Origin: Prosthecobacter sp.
Lineage (GTDB): Bacteria > Verrucomicrobiota > Verrucomicrobiia > Verrucomicrobiales > Verrucomicrobiaceae
DNA: 64,000 bases
Reading direction: 5' to 3'
Assembly: GCA_021733925.1 (NCBI GenBank)
Contig: JAIPJY010000014.1
Span: 62,001 to 126,000, forward strand
Within the stretch, counting starts at the first letter, position 1. The number at the start of each line of letters is the position of its first letter. Under the pieces are notes generated by a model. That model was not told the origin of the DNA. It was given only the letters and a program-made list of their open reading frames with translations, and made no database searches. Of this stretch, positions 22,847-31,210 are shown one piece after another. The translations under genes were made by a program, and so were the position numbers.

Positions 22847-23128
22847 ATGTCTTACTCACTCACCCGAACCAGCATGGCTTTGGATCAGTTCACTCTGAGT
22901 GTGCTTGATTTGCTCGCCAAAAAATGGGGTGTCCCCAAGGCTGAGGTCATGCGTCGGGCGGTGAGGCGCATCAAGGAGGAAGAAGATATGAAAGACCAAT
23001 GCCCCAAACCACTCCAAGCTCTCGACTGGCTCCAGAACGGCGGCGGTTTGACCGTGCAGGAAGCTGAGGCCTTCCGCGACGAAGTTCAGTCCGAGCGCGA
23101 TGCCAAACGCTACTGGTGGGAAGTATGA
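22847..23128 (+). CDS. putative VapB-type antitoxin
   Basis: A 93-residue protein whose N-terminal part, ALDQFTLSVLDLLAKKWGVPKAEVMRRAVRRIKEEE, has a ribbon-helix-helix look, followed by a toxin-binding tail rich in Trp, Gln and Glu. The start at 22847 (MSYSLTRTSM) is chosen because upstream in-frame codons lack any pattern; MALDQF at 22874 is an alternative. The stop overlaps the PIN toxin start (ATGA), the typical antitoxin-toxin arrangement. It should bind the toxin and repress its own promoter. Confidence 0.75.
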   Translation: MSYSLTRTSMALDQFTLSVLDLLAKKWGVPKAEVMRRAVRRIKEEEDMKDQCPKPLQALDWLQNGGGLTVQEAEAFRDEVQSERDAKRYWWEV

Positions 23129-23523
23129 TCCATCTGGACACGAATCTCCTCATCGACCTCGTCACCATCGGGTCTCCGCACATCGCAGTGATCCGTCAAT
23201 GGCTGGAGGATGGGGAACAACTCGCCGTCTCCGCCATCGCGTGGTCGGAGTTTTTGAATGGACCGCATACCAAGGCGCAGAAAGATGCCGTGCAGGCCAT
23301 TGTTGAAGGGCGTATCCTGGACTTCACGGCCAAGGAGGCCGAGCAGGCGTCACGGCTGTTTCATTACACGGGACGCAAACGTGGCAGCCATGCCGACTGC
23401 ATGATCGCCGCTTGTGCGATGACTCTCCAGGTGCGTGTAGCGACGCGAAACATTGCTGACTTCGAGAAATTCGTGCCTCATGGGCTCAAGCTGCTGCCAG
23501 TGGAGACGGTGGCTAAACCTTGA
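23125..23523 (+). CDS. PIN-domain ribonuclease toxin (VapC-like)
   Basis: A 132-residue PIN-domain protein. Acidic metal-binding residues are seen in HLDTNLLIDL (Asp7), AWSEFLNG (Glu) and GSHADCMIAACAM (Asp), with a final Asn/Asp in RNIADFEKF, so the active site looks intact. It likely cleaves RNA. The ATG at 23125 overlaps the antitoxin stop; a GTG nine bases upstream is less likely. Its 3' end overlaps the convergent response-regulator gene by 11 bp. Confidence 0.88.
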   Translation: MIHLDTNLLIDLVTIGSPHIAVIRQWLEDGEQLAVSAIAWSEFLNGPHTKAQKDAVQAIVEGRILDFTAKEAEQASRLFHYTGRKRGSHADCMIAACAMTLQVRVATRNIADFEKFVPHGLKLLPVETVAKP

Positions 23524-24139
23524 CCAATCCCCGCCTGATGGCCTCCGCAGTGGCTTGGGCGCGGTCATTGACTTTGAGCTTCATCAGAATGCGGCTGACG
23601 TGCTGCTTCACGGTGTCTTCGCCGATGCCCAATGTGGCGGCGATTTCCTTGTTGGCGTTGCCTTGCGTCACGAGGGCGAGGATTTCGCGCTCGCGTGGCG
23701 TGATCTCCGGTTCTGCGAGACGGTCCTTGAGCCGTTGGGCGATGTCGACAGGCAGGCTGCGCTCGCCCTGAGCCACCGTGCGAATGGCGGCGAGCAGATC
23801 GTCGCGGGATGAAGATTTTTGCAAATAACCGAGTGCGCCGGCTTTGAGAGCGGCCTGGATTTCGTCATCGCGGGCAAAGGTGGAGAAGATGAGGACTCGG
23901 GCGTTGGCATGATCACGCAGCAAAGCCGCGGTGGCCTCGATGCCGCTGATACCGGGCAGTTGCAGGTCCATGAGGACGACATCGGGGTGCTTTTTGGCAA
24001 AGAGTGCGGAGGCCTCTTCGCCACGGTCGGTTTCACCCACGACCTTGAAGTCGTCCTCAAGCTCCAGCGAGGCCACGAGGCCGCTGCGGACGACGAAGTG
24101 GTCGTCGATGAGCAAGAGTGAGATGGGGGAGGTGGACAC
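23513..24139 (-). CDS. NarL/FixJ-family response regulator
   Basis: A 208-residue regulator starting at a GTG (24139), 11 bp after the stop of its sensor kinase; the longer frame overlapping the kinase gene is not used. The receiver domain has the acidic pair IDDHF, phospho-acceptor Asp58 in VVLMDLQLPGISG, and the Lys of LGYLQKSSS. The C-terminal LuxR-type helix-turn-helix reads ITPREREILALVTQGNANKEIAATLGI and ends VKQHVSRILMKLKV. It acts with the kinase at 24151-26304. Confidence 0.93.
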   Translation of the reverse strand: MSTSPISLLLIDDHFVVRSGLVASLELEDDFKVVGETDRGEEASALFAKKHPDVVLMDLQLPGISGIEATAALLRDHANARVLIFSTFARDDEIQAALKAGALGYLQKSSSRDDLLAAIRTVAQGERSLPVDIAQRLKDRLAEPEITPREREILALVTQGNANKEIAATLGIGEDTVKQHVSRILMKLKVNDRAQATAEAIRRGLVKV

Positions 24140-24150
24140 GGCGAAATGGG

Positions 24151-26304
24151 TTAGGTGGTTAAGCGGTCCAGCGGGAGGAGAACCGTGACCATGGTGCCTT
24201 GTTTGGGCTGGCTTTGCCAATCGACGTTGGCGTTGATTTTGCGGCAGCGTTCGCGAATGCCCATGCATCCGAAGTGACCGGGTTGGCCGGTGGTTGCGGC
24301 AGCGGGGGCGAAGCCCTGACCGTTGTCGGTGAGGCGGAGTGTGAGAGCGTCAGCGGTGGCGGAAAGATGCAGGGTGATCTCTGTGGCCTGCGCGTGCTTG
24401 AGGGCATTGGTGATGGCTTCCTGGGCGATCATGCGCAGGTGATGAGAGACGGGGCCGGGGATGGGTGGTATGGGATGCAGGTCGAGCTTCAATGCCGGTG
24501 CATTCGGCGGCATGCGAAGCTGGATTTCATGCAGGGCACTGATGAGTTCCGGCGGCTGCTCGGTGTCACGCAGGTCGGCCACAAGATTGCGTGCTTCGCT
24601 TTGAATGCGGGAGACGAGGCTGCGGGAGGTTTCGATGAGCGTGCGGGCTTTGTCTTCGAGTGGTCGCGTCGTGGCGGCATCCAGTCGCAGCGAGAGACCG
24701 GTGAGTTCCTGCTCCAAGGTGTCATGAAATTCACGCGCGATGCGCTGCCGTTCATCCAGCGTGGCCTGTTGCACGATGCGGCTGCTCAGGATGCCGATCT
24801 GCCGCCGTTGCGCGGCGATCCAGATGAAGGCCAGCAACACGAGACCCGCAAGGATGCTGCTGGCGAGGACCAGACGTCCTGGGGTCCAAAAAGGGGCTGA
24901 ATGGATCACCTGGATGTCGTCTGCTGAGCGCAGCAGAAGTGACGCACGCTCGGCCTGAGAGCGAAAGCCTTTGTCCGTCGATGACTCAACCAGACAGATG
25001 CCGGTAAGCTCAACAGACGTGCCGATATCGAGCTCAGGTGGATCGGATTGTATCAAGAAGGCTCGCAGCGGTGTGCCCTGGGAGGTGAGGCGGAGCTCGA
25101 AGCCGTCGGCGCTGCGGAAGTAGTCGTTGAGCACCGCAGGCGTGGTGAGATGGACAAGATCGGCATCGTGCGAGCCATCTTGAAATTCTTTGAGCGAAAC
25201 AACTGCGGCGACGGGTGATTCATCCGGCTCCGTGGCAAGCACGAGTGCATCAGCAAGGGAGGCGCTGAATCCGGCCATGATGGGAAAGCCGATGATTTCG
25301 GCATGCTGACCGGGGGTGAGGCTGACTGGCGTCGTGAGGCGAATCGCGATGGAGGGCGATTGCGGCGGTTTTGGTATATCCTTGGATGTATCACGAGGTG
25401 GAGGCGGTGGAGTGGCATCGCGCAAAAAAACACGGCCGTCAGGATAGGCCGCAAGCACGGTGCCACGAATGCGGGCACGATGGTGAGGCTCGTCCGCAGC
25501 GCCGAACTGCAGCAATGTAACCACCGAGGTGATGGGCAGTGCTTCGAGTGCTGGTGCGGCTTTGGTGATCACCACATCCTTCCAATCCGTGACGCGGATG
25601 TAGGGGAAGACGAGCTGACGGCGGTCATTGATGCCACCTGCGGCGAGTGCGGTGATGCGGAGGCGGGCATCGATGAGCGCAGGGGCGGATTCGAGAGGCG
25701 CATCTACACGCACCTCCAGCACCCGGCTGCCTATGGCGAGGCGCAGCAGCGAGCGGTTTTCATCCAGCGGCGTCAAGGTGCGGCCAAGACCTTCAACGAT
25801 GACGCGCTGATAATGCAAGCGCCCCGTGGCGAGATCGTCATAGCTGGCAGGCACGGCCATGGGCGGTGCCTCATGACCGAGGATTTGCAGCTGAGCGACA
25901 TCCACTCCGGGAAAGTAGAGGCCGGCTGTGGTGGTGCCTTGAATACGCACATGGTCTCCGACACGGAGATCATTGCGCGCGGGTCTGAAGTGCAGGTGTG
26001 TGCCGGCGGTGTCGTCTTGTACAAAGGCGGTGCCGCTGTTTTCCACGAAGCCGACCGTGGCGGTGAGATCGACCGGCAGTTTTTCCAAGCTGCGCTCATA
26101 CGGCAGCATGCGGATGTCGATGGCGCGGGTGAGGGGGGCGCCCGCAGCGAATGACGAATGCAGAACCGAGCAAAGCGAGACAGCCAGCACAGCGAAGCGT
26201 GTGCTGCTCCGAAGGAGGAAGCGAAGCGAAGCAATGACGAATGAGGAAACTAGAAAAAATCGCCGGACGGCACACGCTGGAGTGCGCCGCCTGTCATTCG
26301 TCAT
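24151..26304 (-). CDS. NarX-type sensor histidine kinase with OB-fold-like sensor region
   Basis: A kinase of about 717 residues. The N-terminus (start uncertain; 26304 used) runs into a signal-like segment RFAVLAVSLCSVLHSSFAAGAP. The long exported part (about 60-460) contains repeated OB-fold-like modules, for example VGFVENSGTAFVQDDTAGTHLHF, then one membrane helix (LVLASSILAGLVLLAFIWIAA). The HisKA_3 motif ERQRIAREFHDTLEQELTG carries the phospho-acceptor His, followed by HATPase_c (QEAITNALKHA; DNGQGFAP; GHFGCMGIRER). It is followed by its NarL-type regulator. The 5' end overlaps a dispersed ATTCGTCATT repeat that contributes codons to the signal peptide. Confidence 0.88.
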   Translation of the reverse strand: MTNDRRRTPACAVRRFFLVSSFVIASLRFLLRSSTRFAVLAVSLCSVLHSSFAAGAPLTRAIDIRMLPYERSLEKLPVDLTATVGFVENSGTAFVQDDTAGTHLHFRPARNDLRVGDHVRIQGTTTAGLYFPGVDVAQLQILGHEAPPMAVPASYDDLATGRLHYQRVIVEGLGRTLTPLDENRSLLRLAIGSRVLEVRVDAPLESAPALIDARLRITALAAGGINDRRQLVFPYIRVTDWKDVVITKAAPALEALPITSVVTLLQFGAADEPHHRARIRGTVLAAYPDGRVFLRDATPPPPPRDTSKDIPKPPQSPSIAIRLTTPVSLTPGQHAEIIGFPIMAGFSASLADALVLATEPDESPVAAVVSLKEFQDGSHDADLVHLTTPAVLNDYFRSADGFELRLTSQGTPLRAFLIQSDPPELDIGTSVELTGICLVESSTDKGFRSQAERASLLLRSADDIQVIHSAPFWTPGRLVLASSILAGLVLLAFIWIAAQRRQIGILSSRIVQQATLDERQRIAREFHDTLEQELTGLSLRLDAATTRPLEDKARTLIETSRSLVSRIQSEARNLVADLRDTEQPPELISALHEIQLRMPPNAPALKLDLHPIPPIPGPVSHHLRMIAQEAITNALKHAQATEITLHLSATADALTLRLTDNGQGFAPAAATTGQPGHFGCMGIRERCRKINANVDWQSQPKQGTMVTVLLPLDRLTT

Positions 26305-26328
26305 TCCGCATTCGTCATTCGTCATTTT
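26143..26328. repeat. ATTCGTCATT/AATGACGAAT dispersed repeat cluster
   Basis: AATGACGAATG occurs near 26148 and 26232, and the inverted form ATTCGTCATT is repeated at 26295-26328. The same words recur at 54871-54897. The cluster overlaps the kinase 5' end and the spacer to the PH-domain gene, giving peptides such as MTNDE in translation. It looks like a simple-sequence-derived intergenic repeat, not a gene. Confidence 0.55.
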
Positions 26329-26329
26329 T

Positions 26330-27124
26330 TCAGTCATCCGTGGGATCCACACCTCGCTGCAGTTTGCGCACGAGATCTTTCACTGCGTGGGCATTGCGCA
26401 TGTCCTTGAACTGCACTTCGATGCCAGCATTGGCGGCGGTGGAGAAGTCGATGGTGCCGAGACCGAGCATGCCTTTGATGCCGGATTCATAAACGTCGAT
26501 GCTGCGAATGTCGCAGATGCGCGCTTCTTTGGAATTACGGCCGATGATGCCCCAGATCAGCTCCACGCGTTCGCGAGTGACGATGTAATCATGCGAGTAA
26601 CGCGCAATGCCGACGGCAATCAGCGTGGAGGAGGCGCAGAGCAGGGCGATGGCGGCGTACTCGAGCTGAATCACAAACAGCAGGCCGCCGGCAACGGTGA
26701 GCAGCAGGCAGAGGAACAGCGCCTTGGTGTAGCCCAGCCAGGAGGGATGCGCACGGTGCAGGATGATTTCACCGCTGGGGGAGTAGTCGAAATCGTCATC
26801 CTTATCTTCTTCGGGTGCTGCTTCTTCGAGTTCCTCCTCATCCTCTTCTTCGTCATCCGCCACTGGCGGTGGCTCATCAGGATGTTCCGTATCGGGGCTG
26901 ATCTCTCGATACATAGGGCGGGAGATTCGCGCTTGGCCGCTGCTGGCAGTGGGGCGGCGCATGCCACTGACCAGTTCGCCCACGGTGTGCATGTGGCCGG
27001 TGGCCTCATCCATGCACATCTCACCACGGGCGAGTGAGCCACGAGCCACGAGCGTGTAGAGATCCTCCTTGGACAGCGGGTCGCTGAAAGCCGGGTGCTG
27101 CGGGAGTGTGTAGCGGGCGGACAT
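26330..27124 (-). CDS. PH-like (bPH2/DUF304) domain membrane protein
   Basis: A 264-residue protein. It has an N-terminal soluble part (YTLPQHPAFSDPLSKEDLYTLVARGSL..), a linker with a long Glu/Asp run near residues 95-120, two adjacent membrane segments (LFLCLLLTVAGGLLFVI and YAAIALLCASSTLIAVGI), and a C-terminal bacterial PH domain (YIVTRERVELIWGIIGRNSKEARICDIRSI). The N-terminal motif LARGEMCMDEATG resembles a GYF_2-type domain. The start at 27124 (MSARYTLPQ) is preferred over a longer frame. Function unknown; likely membrane-associated. It follows the YbjN-like gene by 57 bp. Confidence 0.8.
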   Translation of the reverse strand: MSARYTLPQHPAFSDPLSKEDLYTLVARGSLARGEMCMDEATGHMHTVGELVSGMRRPTASSGQARISRPMYREISPDTEHPDEPPPVADDEEEDEEELEEAAPEEDKDDDFDYSPSGEIILHRAHPSWLGYTKALFLCLLLTVAGGLLFVIQLEYAAIALLCASSTLIAVGIARYSHDYIVTRERVELIWGIIGRNSKEARICDIRSIDVYESGIKGMLGLGTIDFSTAANAGIEVQFKDMRNAHAVKDLVRKLQRGVDPTDD

Positions 27125-27181
27125 TATGAGGGCCTGTTCGTGGCCACAAAAGCACAGGCGGGCTGCCTGTGTCACGTCCAA

Positions 27182-27676
27182 TCACTCAGCATCGGGCACG
27201 GGAGGGAGCAAATCTTCGCGTTTCATCAGGTCCGCGACCTTGAGCAGCAGCAGTTCACCTTTGGGCGTCTGGATGATTTCACCGAGAAACGGCGTGAGGC
27301 GGTCCATTTCCGCCACGGAAGAATGCACGAGGCTGGCGATGATGCGCGAATCATGGCGGTTCGGCGGGAAGACGTTCGTGACGCGGAACATCACCTGGCC
27401 GCTCTCCCATTCGAGCTCGAAATTGCCAAGGTTCAGATCCTTGTTTGTGCGCATGAGCAGCTCGCACACCGGCAGGCGGTGGGAAGGCGGCACCTGCAAC
27501 GTGGCGCTGGAGACAACGGTGATGATGTGTGTCTCGCCAAAAATCTGCACATGCAGCGGGATTTTCGTGTGATGAGCTTCAAAATCGGCCTCGATGACGG
27601 AATGCTCGGGGACTTCGCGGTAGAGCCAGCCCATTTCCTTGAAGGTGTTCAGGGCGGTGGCGTAGAGGGCGGACAT
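27182..27676 (-). CDS. YbjN-like domain protein
   Basis: A 164-residue soluble protein beginning MSALYATALNTFKEMGWLYREVPEHSVIEADFE. The layout (short N-terminal helix, Trp, then a beta-rich domain with HVQIFGETHIITVVSSATLQVP and a helical tail) matches the YbjN family related to type III secretion chaperone folds. YbjN proteins are loosely tied to motility and stress phenotypes in enterobacteria; no specific role can be given here. Same strand as the PH-domain gene, so probably one operon. Confidence 0.7.
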   Translation of the reverse strand: MSALYATALNTFKEMGWLYREVPEHSVIEADFEAHHTKIPLHVQIFGETHIITVVSSATLQVPPSHRLPVCELLMRTNKDLNLGNFELEWESGQVMFRVTNVFPPNRHDSRIIASLVHSSVAEMDRLTPFLGEIIQTPKGELLLLKVADLMKREDLLPPVPDAE

Positions 27677-27712
27677 GCAGCGGGATAGAAATCTGAGATT
27701 TTAAATCTTAGA

Positions 27713-27789
27713 TGGTCGGGGCGGCCAGATTCGAACTGACGACTTCTTGCTCCCAAAGCAAGCGCTCTACCAGGCTGAGCTACGCCCCG
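27713..27789 (-). tRNA. tRNA-Pro(TGG)
   Basis: Full cloverleaf on the minus strand: acceptor CGGGGCG paired with CGCCCCG, T8 A9, D-arm GCTC/GAGC, anticodon stem CTTGC/GCAAG around loop TTTGGGA (anticodon TGG), T-arm GTCAG/CTGGC with TTCGAAT loop, discriminator A and an encoded CCA. No disruption seen. Confidence 0.96.
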
Positions 27790-27873
27790 AAGGTTGTTCC
27801 CTCATTCGAAACCGAACGAGGGGTCGCGATAGTGCCGCAGGATGGAACAGACGCAAGAAGAATGTCGAATGAA

Positions 27874-29424
27874 TCATCTCCCAGAGGCATTCAGTGACAT
27901 GGTTCCGCTGAAATTGCCCATCAGTTCGCGTTCCCACCATTCGCCTGAGACTTCCCGCACCTCCGGACTGGTGAAATGGTAGCGGTAGAGCTTGGCGCGG
28001 ATGTGGGTGATTTTTTCGACCGGGAAGGGCGGGGGCTCCAGCAGGTCCCACACGGGCTGCTTGTGCTGGAGCAGGGCGGTGCAGAACTGGCCGAACCAAT
28101 GCATGGGAGAGTTCGGGTTCGCATCCCGCTGCGGATCGTAGTTGGGATACAGCGCGGCGAACCACATCTGCCAGTCCAGCCGCGGCTGATGCGGGGCGAT
28201 GAAAGGCGGGCGGCGCTTGGGATCGCCGGGCTTGTACCTAAATTCCAGCGGCAGGAAGAGCGCACCGTCGTCGCTGACTTCGAGGATGATCTCCGGCCGC
28301 TCCTCGGTCATGTCTTGAAAGAGGCCGTAAGCATTGAAGGAGCGCGAGCGGGCGATGGGGGCATCGAGTTTTTCGTGCAGCACGGCAGGGAGTACCGGCT
28401 TGAAGTTGCGGATGCGCCCAGCAAGGAAGGAATCCGCCGCCAGGAGGGTGAACAAAATGACCGGTAGGACAGCCGCCAGCGCAGGCCATTGCGTCCAGCG
28501 GGCCAAGGACGGGCGTGGCGTCTCGGCGTCGATCCGCAGCCAGTTGCGGATACGTTTGAGAAACCAGCGGTCATCGAGAAGGGTGATGGCGAGGGCGGCG
28601 GTGAGGAGATCGAAGAAATTGTAGTTCCCCGTGGCTGAGATCATGGCCATGAGAAAGAGAAAGCCCAACGCAGCGGTCAGACGTCCCCAGCGGCCAAGGA
28701 AAATCGCGAAGGGCAGGCCCAGTTCGATGCCATACATGATCCAGCAACTCGCCACGTGAAACCAGCGCGGCGCGTTGTGCGCGAACCACGACAAGCCGTT
28801 CGGCAGCGGCTGCGTTTCGTAGTGGTAGAGCAGCGCGGTCATGTCCTGCCAAGGCAGATCCCCACCGCCGATCTTCACGTAGCCGGAAAGAAACATCAGG
28901 CGAAAGAGCAGCCAGTGCAGGAGAAAGATGGAGCCGCGTGGCGGTTCCGTCGGGCCGCGCCACGACCACAAGCGCCACGGCGCGACGAACAGACCCAACA
29001 ACCCGGCTTCCAGCAGCAGCGCATCCCACTGGTAGCCCATGAAGATGTCTCCCGTGGTGGCGAAGGAGAGATACCCAAACCACAGCAGCGCCAGCAGGGG
29101 TCCCTGCGCCACCCCCGCCATCACGAGCACCGCCAGCACACAGCAAGTGATCAGGCAACCATGCGCCAAGGCATCGCTATAATGCCAGTGAAACAGGCTG
29201 GGCATCTGCCAGAAGAGCGTCTGGTGTTCTCGCGCTTCAAACGCATGGACATTTTCGAGCAGGTTCTTCGCTGGAGTGATGCCGTTCTCACCCACAAGCC
29301 CGTCATACTGCAGGCCCCAGGAGATGAAGGCGATGAGATAGAGCCCCGCCAGCAGGCGTGGAAAGAGCCAGCGGACGACGGTGTAGCGTCCGCGATGAGT
29401 TTCGAGCCAGGAAATGGGATTCAT
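27874..29424 (-). CDS. lipase maturation factor-like membrane protein
   Basis: A 516-residue polytopic membrane protein. It shows the lipase-maturation-factor layout: N-terminal helices (RWLFPRLLAGLYLIAFISWGLQ), the core QWDALLLEAGLLGLFVAPW, the conserved LFRLMFLSGYVKIGGGDLPWQDMTALLYHYETQPLPN (residues about 190-225), WFHVASCWIMYGIELGLPF, and a C-terminal soluble part ending in PPPFPVEKITHIRAKLYRYHFTS. In animals LMF1 assists lipase folding; the bacterial role is unknown. It lies 8 bp downstream of the SUKH-like membrane gene. Confidence 0.88.
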   Translation of the reverse strand: MNPISWLETHRGRYTVVRWLFPRLLAGLYLIAFISWGLQYDGLVGENGITPAKNLLENVHAFEAREHQTLFWQMPSLFHWHYSDALAHGCLITCCVLAVLVMAGVAQGPLLALLWFGYLSFATTGDIFMGYQWDALLLEAGLLGLFVAPWRLWSWRGPTEPPRGSIFLLHWLLFRLMFLSGYVKIGGGDLPWQDMTALLYHYETQPLPNGLSWFAHNAPRWFHVASCWIMYGIELGLPFAIFLGRWGRLTAALGFLFLMAMISATGNYNFFDLLTAALAITLLDDRWFLKRIRNWLRIDAETPRPSLARWTQWPALAAVLPVILFTLLAADSFLAGRIRNFKPVLPAVLHEKLDAPIARSRSFNAYGLFQDMTEERPEIILEVSDDGALFLPLEFRYKPGDPKRRPPFIAPHQPRLDWQMWFAALYPNYDPQRDANPNSPMHWFGQFCTALLQHKQPVWDLLEPPPFPVEKITHIRAKLYRYHFTSPEVREVSGEWWERELMGNFSGTMSLNASGR

Positions 29425-29432
29425 CCAAGACG

Positions 29433-30263
29433 CTATGCGATGGCTTTGTTGGCTTGTTTCAATCGATGCACAAAAGCTGAAACAGAATCTGCCAGTACTT
29501 CCACGTCGTAGCCATCGTGATAAGCCACATAGACGGCGTTGGATTCCATGAGGCCAGATTTCAGGTAAATCGGATCGCCAGAATCGGTGGTTGCAATAGG
29601 GATCATCGACTGTTCCGCGTCTTCAGCGCTGGCGAACAGACTTTCTTCGTTCAAAGGCTCAAAAGTATTGATGGAGCATGAGTCGGAGTAATCCAATAGC
29701 GTGGAAGTGATGAGATTTTCATCTGCATATAGAGCGCGAAGTGCTGCTGGGGCGGGACGCCGCAGGTGGCGTTCATAGAAGCTCCAGTCGGGGCGCAGAA
29801 GAATGGCTTCAAACGCTTGGCGTCTGGCGTCATTTGCGGCTGACAGCTCTTCCTGAGAAACTTCGGACCGAAGCGAGAATCTGCCGGTCAATGTGTACCA
29901 AAGGCTGGGGAGGCCAATGATGATGAATCCCCACAGCAAGGTATAGGGCGATTGTTGGCTCACATCCCCGCCTGTTGGAGCGTGTTTGGCGGAGGTGAAT
30001 GCATCGATTACGGCGACCAGGTAAATAACAAAGACGACACCCGTGACAAAGCGAAAGCACCAGCGACCAATGTTTTCAGGCAGCCAAAATCCTCCCAGCA
30101 TGGCTGCGAATAGGATCTCCATTCCAATCAATGCTGGAATCCCATTGGCGGTCATATTGTGAGTCATGGTCGGCATCCACAACGCAAAGAAGAGAATGAC
30201 AGGCGTCAGGCTCCAGCGAACGAAACGTGATCCCCCGAAGAGTGTTGTGCCGAAGGTGCTCAT
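29433..30263 (-). CDS. membrane protein with SUKH/SMI1-like C-terminus
   Basis: A 276-residue protein with four hydrophobic segments in the first 130 residues (for example WSLTPVILFFALWMP, ALIGMEILFAAMLGGFWLP and FRFVTGVVFVIYLVAVI). The soluble C-terminal half (about 140-276) contains NTFEPLNEESLF..MIPIATTDSGDPIYLKSG and YVAYHDGYDVEVLADSVSAFV, which match the pattern of SMI1/KNR4 (SUKH) domains. SUKH proteins are often immunity proteins; fusion to membrane helices is less usual. A 9-bp-arm palindrome lies just before its start. Confidence 0.7.
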   Translation of the reverse strand: MSTFGTTLFGGSRFVRWSLTPVILFFALWMPTMTHNMTANGIPALIGMEILFAAMLGGFWLPENIGRWCFRFVTGVVFVIYLVAVIDAFTSAKHAPTGGDVSQQSPYTLLWGFIIIGLPSLWYTLTGRFSLRSEVSQEELSAANDARRQAFEAILLRPDWSFYERHLRRPAPAALRALYADENLITSTLLDYSDSCSINTFEPLNEESLFASAEDAEQSMIPIATTDSGDPIYLKSGLMESNAVYVAYHDGYDVEVLADSVSAFVHRLKQANKAIA

Positions 30264-30267
30264 GCAG

Positions 30268-30288
30268 TGTGCGATATTTTATCGCACA
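30268..30288. repeat. palindrome between nagA and the SUKH-like gene
   Basis: TGTGCGATA and TATCGCACA form a 9-bp perfect inverted repeat around a TTT loop in the 29-bp gap between the two minus-strand genes. No U-tract follows on either strand, so it may be an operator or an intercistronic RNA hairpin. Confidence 0.4.
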
Positions 30289-30292
30289 AAAT

Positions 30293-31210
30293 TTAGGCGC
30301 AGAGATGGCGGATCGCCAGCCTCGGATTCACATCAATCACCTGCTTCAAATCCGCCTCACTCATCCCCAGATGATCATACGCATTCGCCTTGATCCTCGG
30401 GACGGTGACGGTGCTGCCGACAAAATGGGTGCCATCAGGGGAGCGGGCGACGAGGTCGTCGCCGATGAGGATGTCCCAGCCGGCGAGGGTGTAGCGGCCG
30501 GGGCCGAGGCGGGCGGCGGAGATGGCGTCGGTGACGAAGATGGTGCGCTCCAGGCCGATGCTGGCGAGCCAGTTTTTCAGCACGAAGAAGGGCACATGCA
30601 CGCCGTCCGGGATGAAGCAGAGCCAGAGGCGGTCGTGCAGGCTGAGGGCACGCTGGATGATGTTGTCATGGCGGTGCATCTGGATGGGGCAGCCATTGCC
30701 AAGGTGGGTGAACATCGTCAGTCCGGCATCGCAGGCGGCGTTGAGTTGATCGAGAGAGGGATCGCAATGACCGGCGGAAATGGTGACACCTTGGGAGGCC
30801 AGGAAAGCGGTGGTCTTGCTGCCCTCGTCGTGCTCAGGGGCGAGGGTGACGAGTCTCGTGAGTCCCCCGGCGGCGGCGAGGAGGCGTTTGGCGTCGTCCA
30901 CATTGGCGGGTTTCACCGCCTGGGGAGGGTGCGCACCCACGTAGCCTTTGATGGGATTGATGAAGGGCCCCTCAATGTGGATGCCGGTGATGATGCGGCG
31001 GGCCAGTTCGTCCTTTTCGCGCAGTTCGACCAGTTTGCCGATGCGGCGCTCCAAGGTGGGGATTTCATCCGTGATGAAAGTGGCCAGGATGGCATCGCAC
31101 CCATCCTCCGCGAGGGCCTCACAGGCGAGGTGCAGGGATTCGGCGGTGAGGTTGTCGCCGTTGAAGTCGGTACCGGCGTAGCCATTGACCTGAAGATCGA
31201 AAGGATTCAT
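30293..31210 (-). CDS. nagA: N-acetylglucosamine-6-phosphate deacetylase (short form)
   Basis: A 305-residue amidohydrolase that deacetylates GlcNAc-6-phosphate in amino-sugar and cell-wall recycling. Motifs seen are DLQVNGYAGTDFN, the metal ligand Glu in HIEGPF, the His of ISAGHCDP, HLGNGCPIQMHRH (in place of the usual HLFNAM) and the catalytic Asp of FVTDAIS. NagA proteins are usually about 380 residues; this one begins directly at the barrel and lacks the N-terminal beta-sandwich strand segment (about 50 residues). No in-frame upstream extension is seen, so the shortness is real or reflects an old truncation. Confidence 0.85.
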   Translation of the reverse strand: MNPFDLQVNGYAGTDFNGDNLTAESLHLACEALAEDGCDAILATFITDEIPTLERRIGKLVELREKDELARRIITGIHIEGPFINPIKGYVGAHPPQAVKPANVDDAKRLLAAAGGLTRLVTLAPEHDEGSKTTAFLASQGVTISAGHCDPSLDQLNAACDAGLTMFTHLGNGCPIQMHRHDNIIQRALSLHDRLWLCFIPDGVHVPFFVLKNWLASIGLERTIFVTDAISAARLGPGRYTLAGWDILIGDDLVARSPDGTHFVGSTVTVPRIKANAYDHLGMSEADLKQVIDVNPRLAIRHLCA

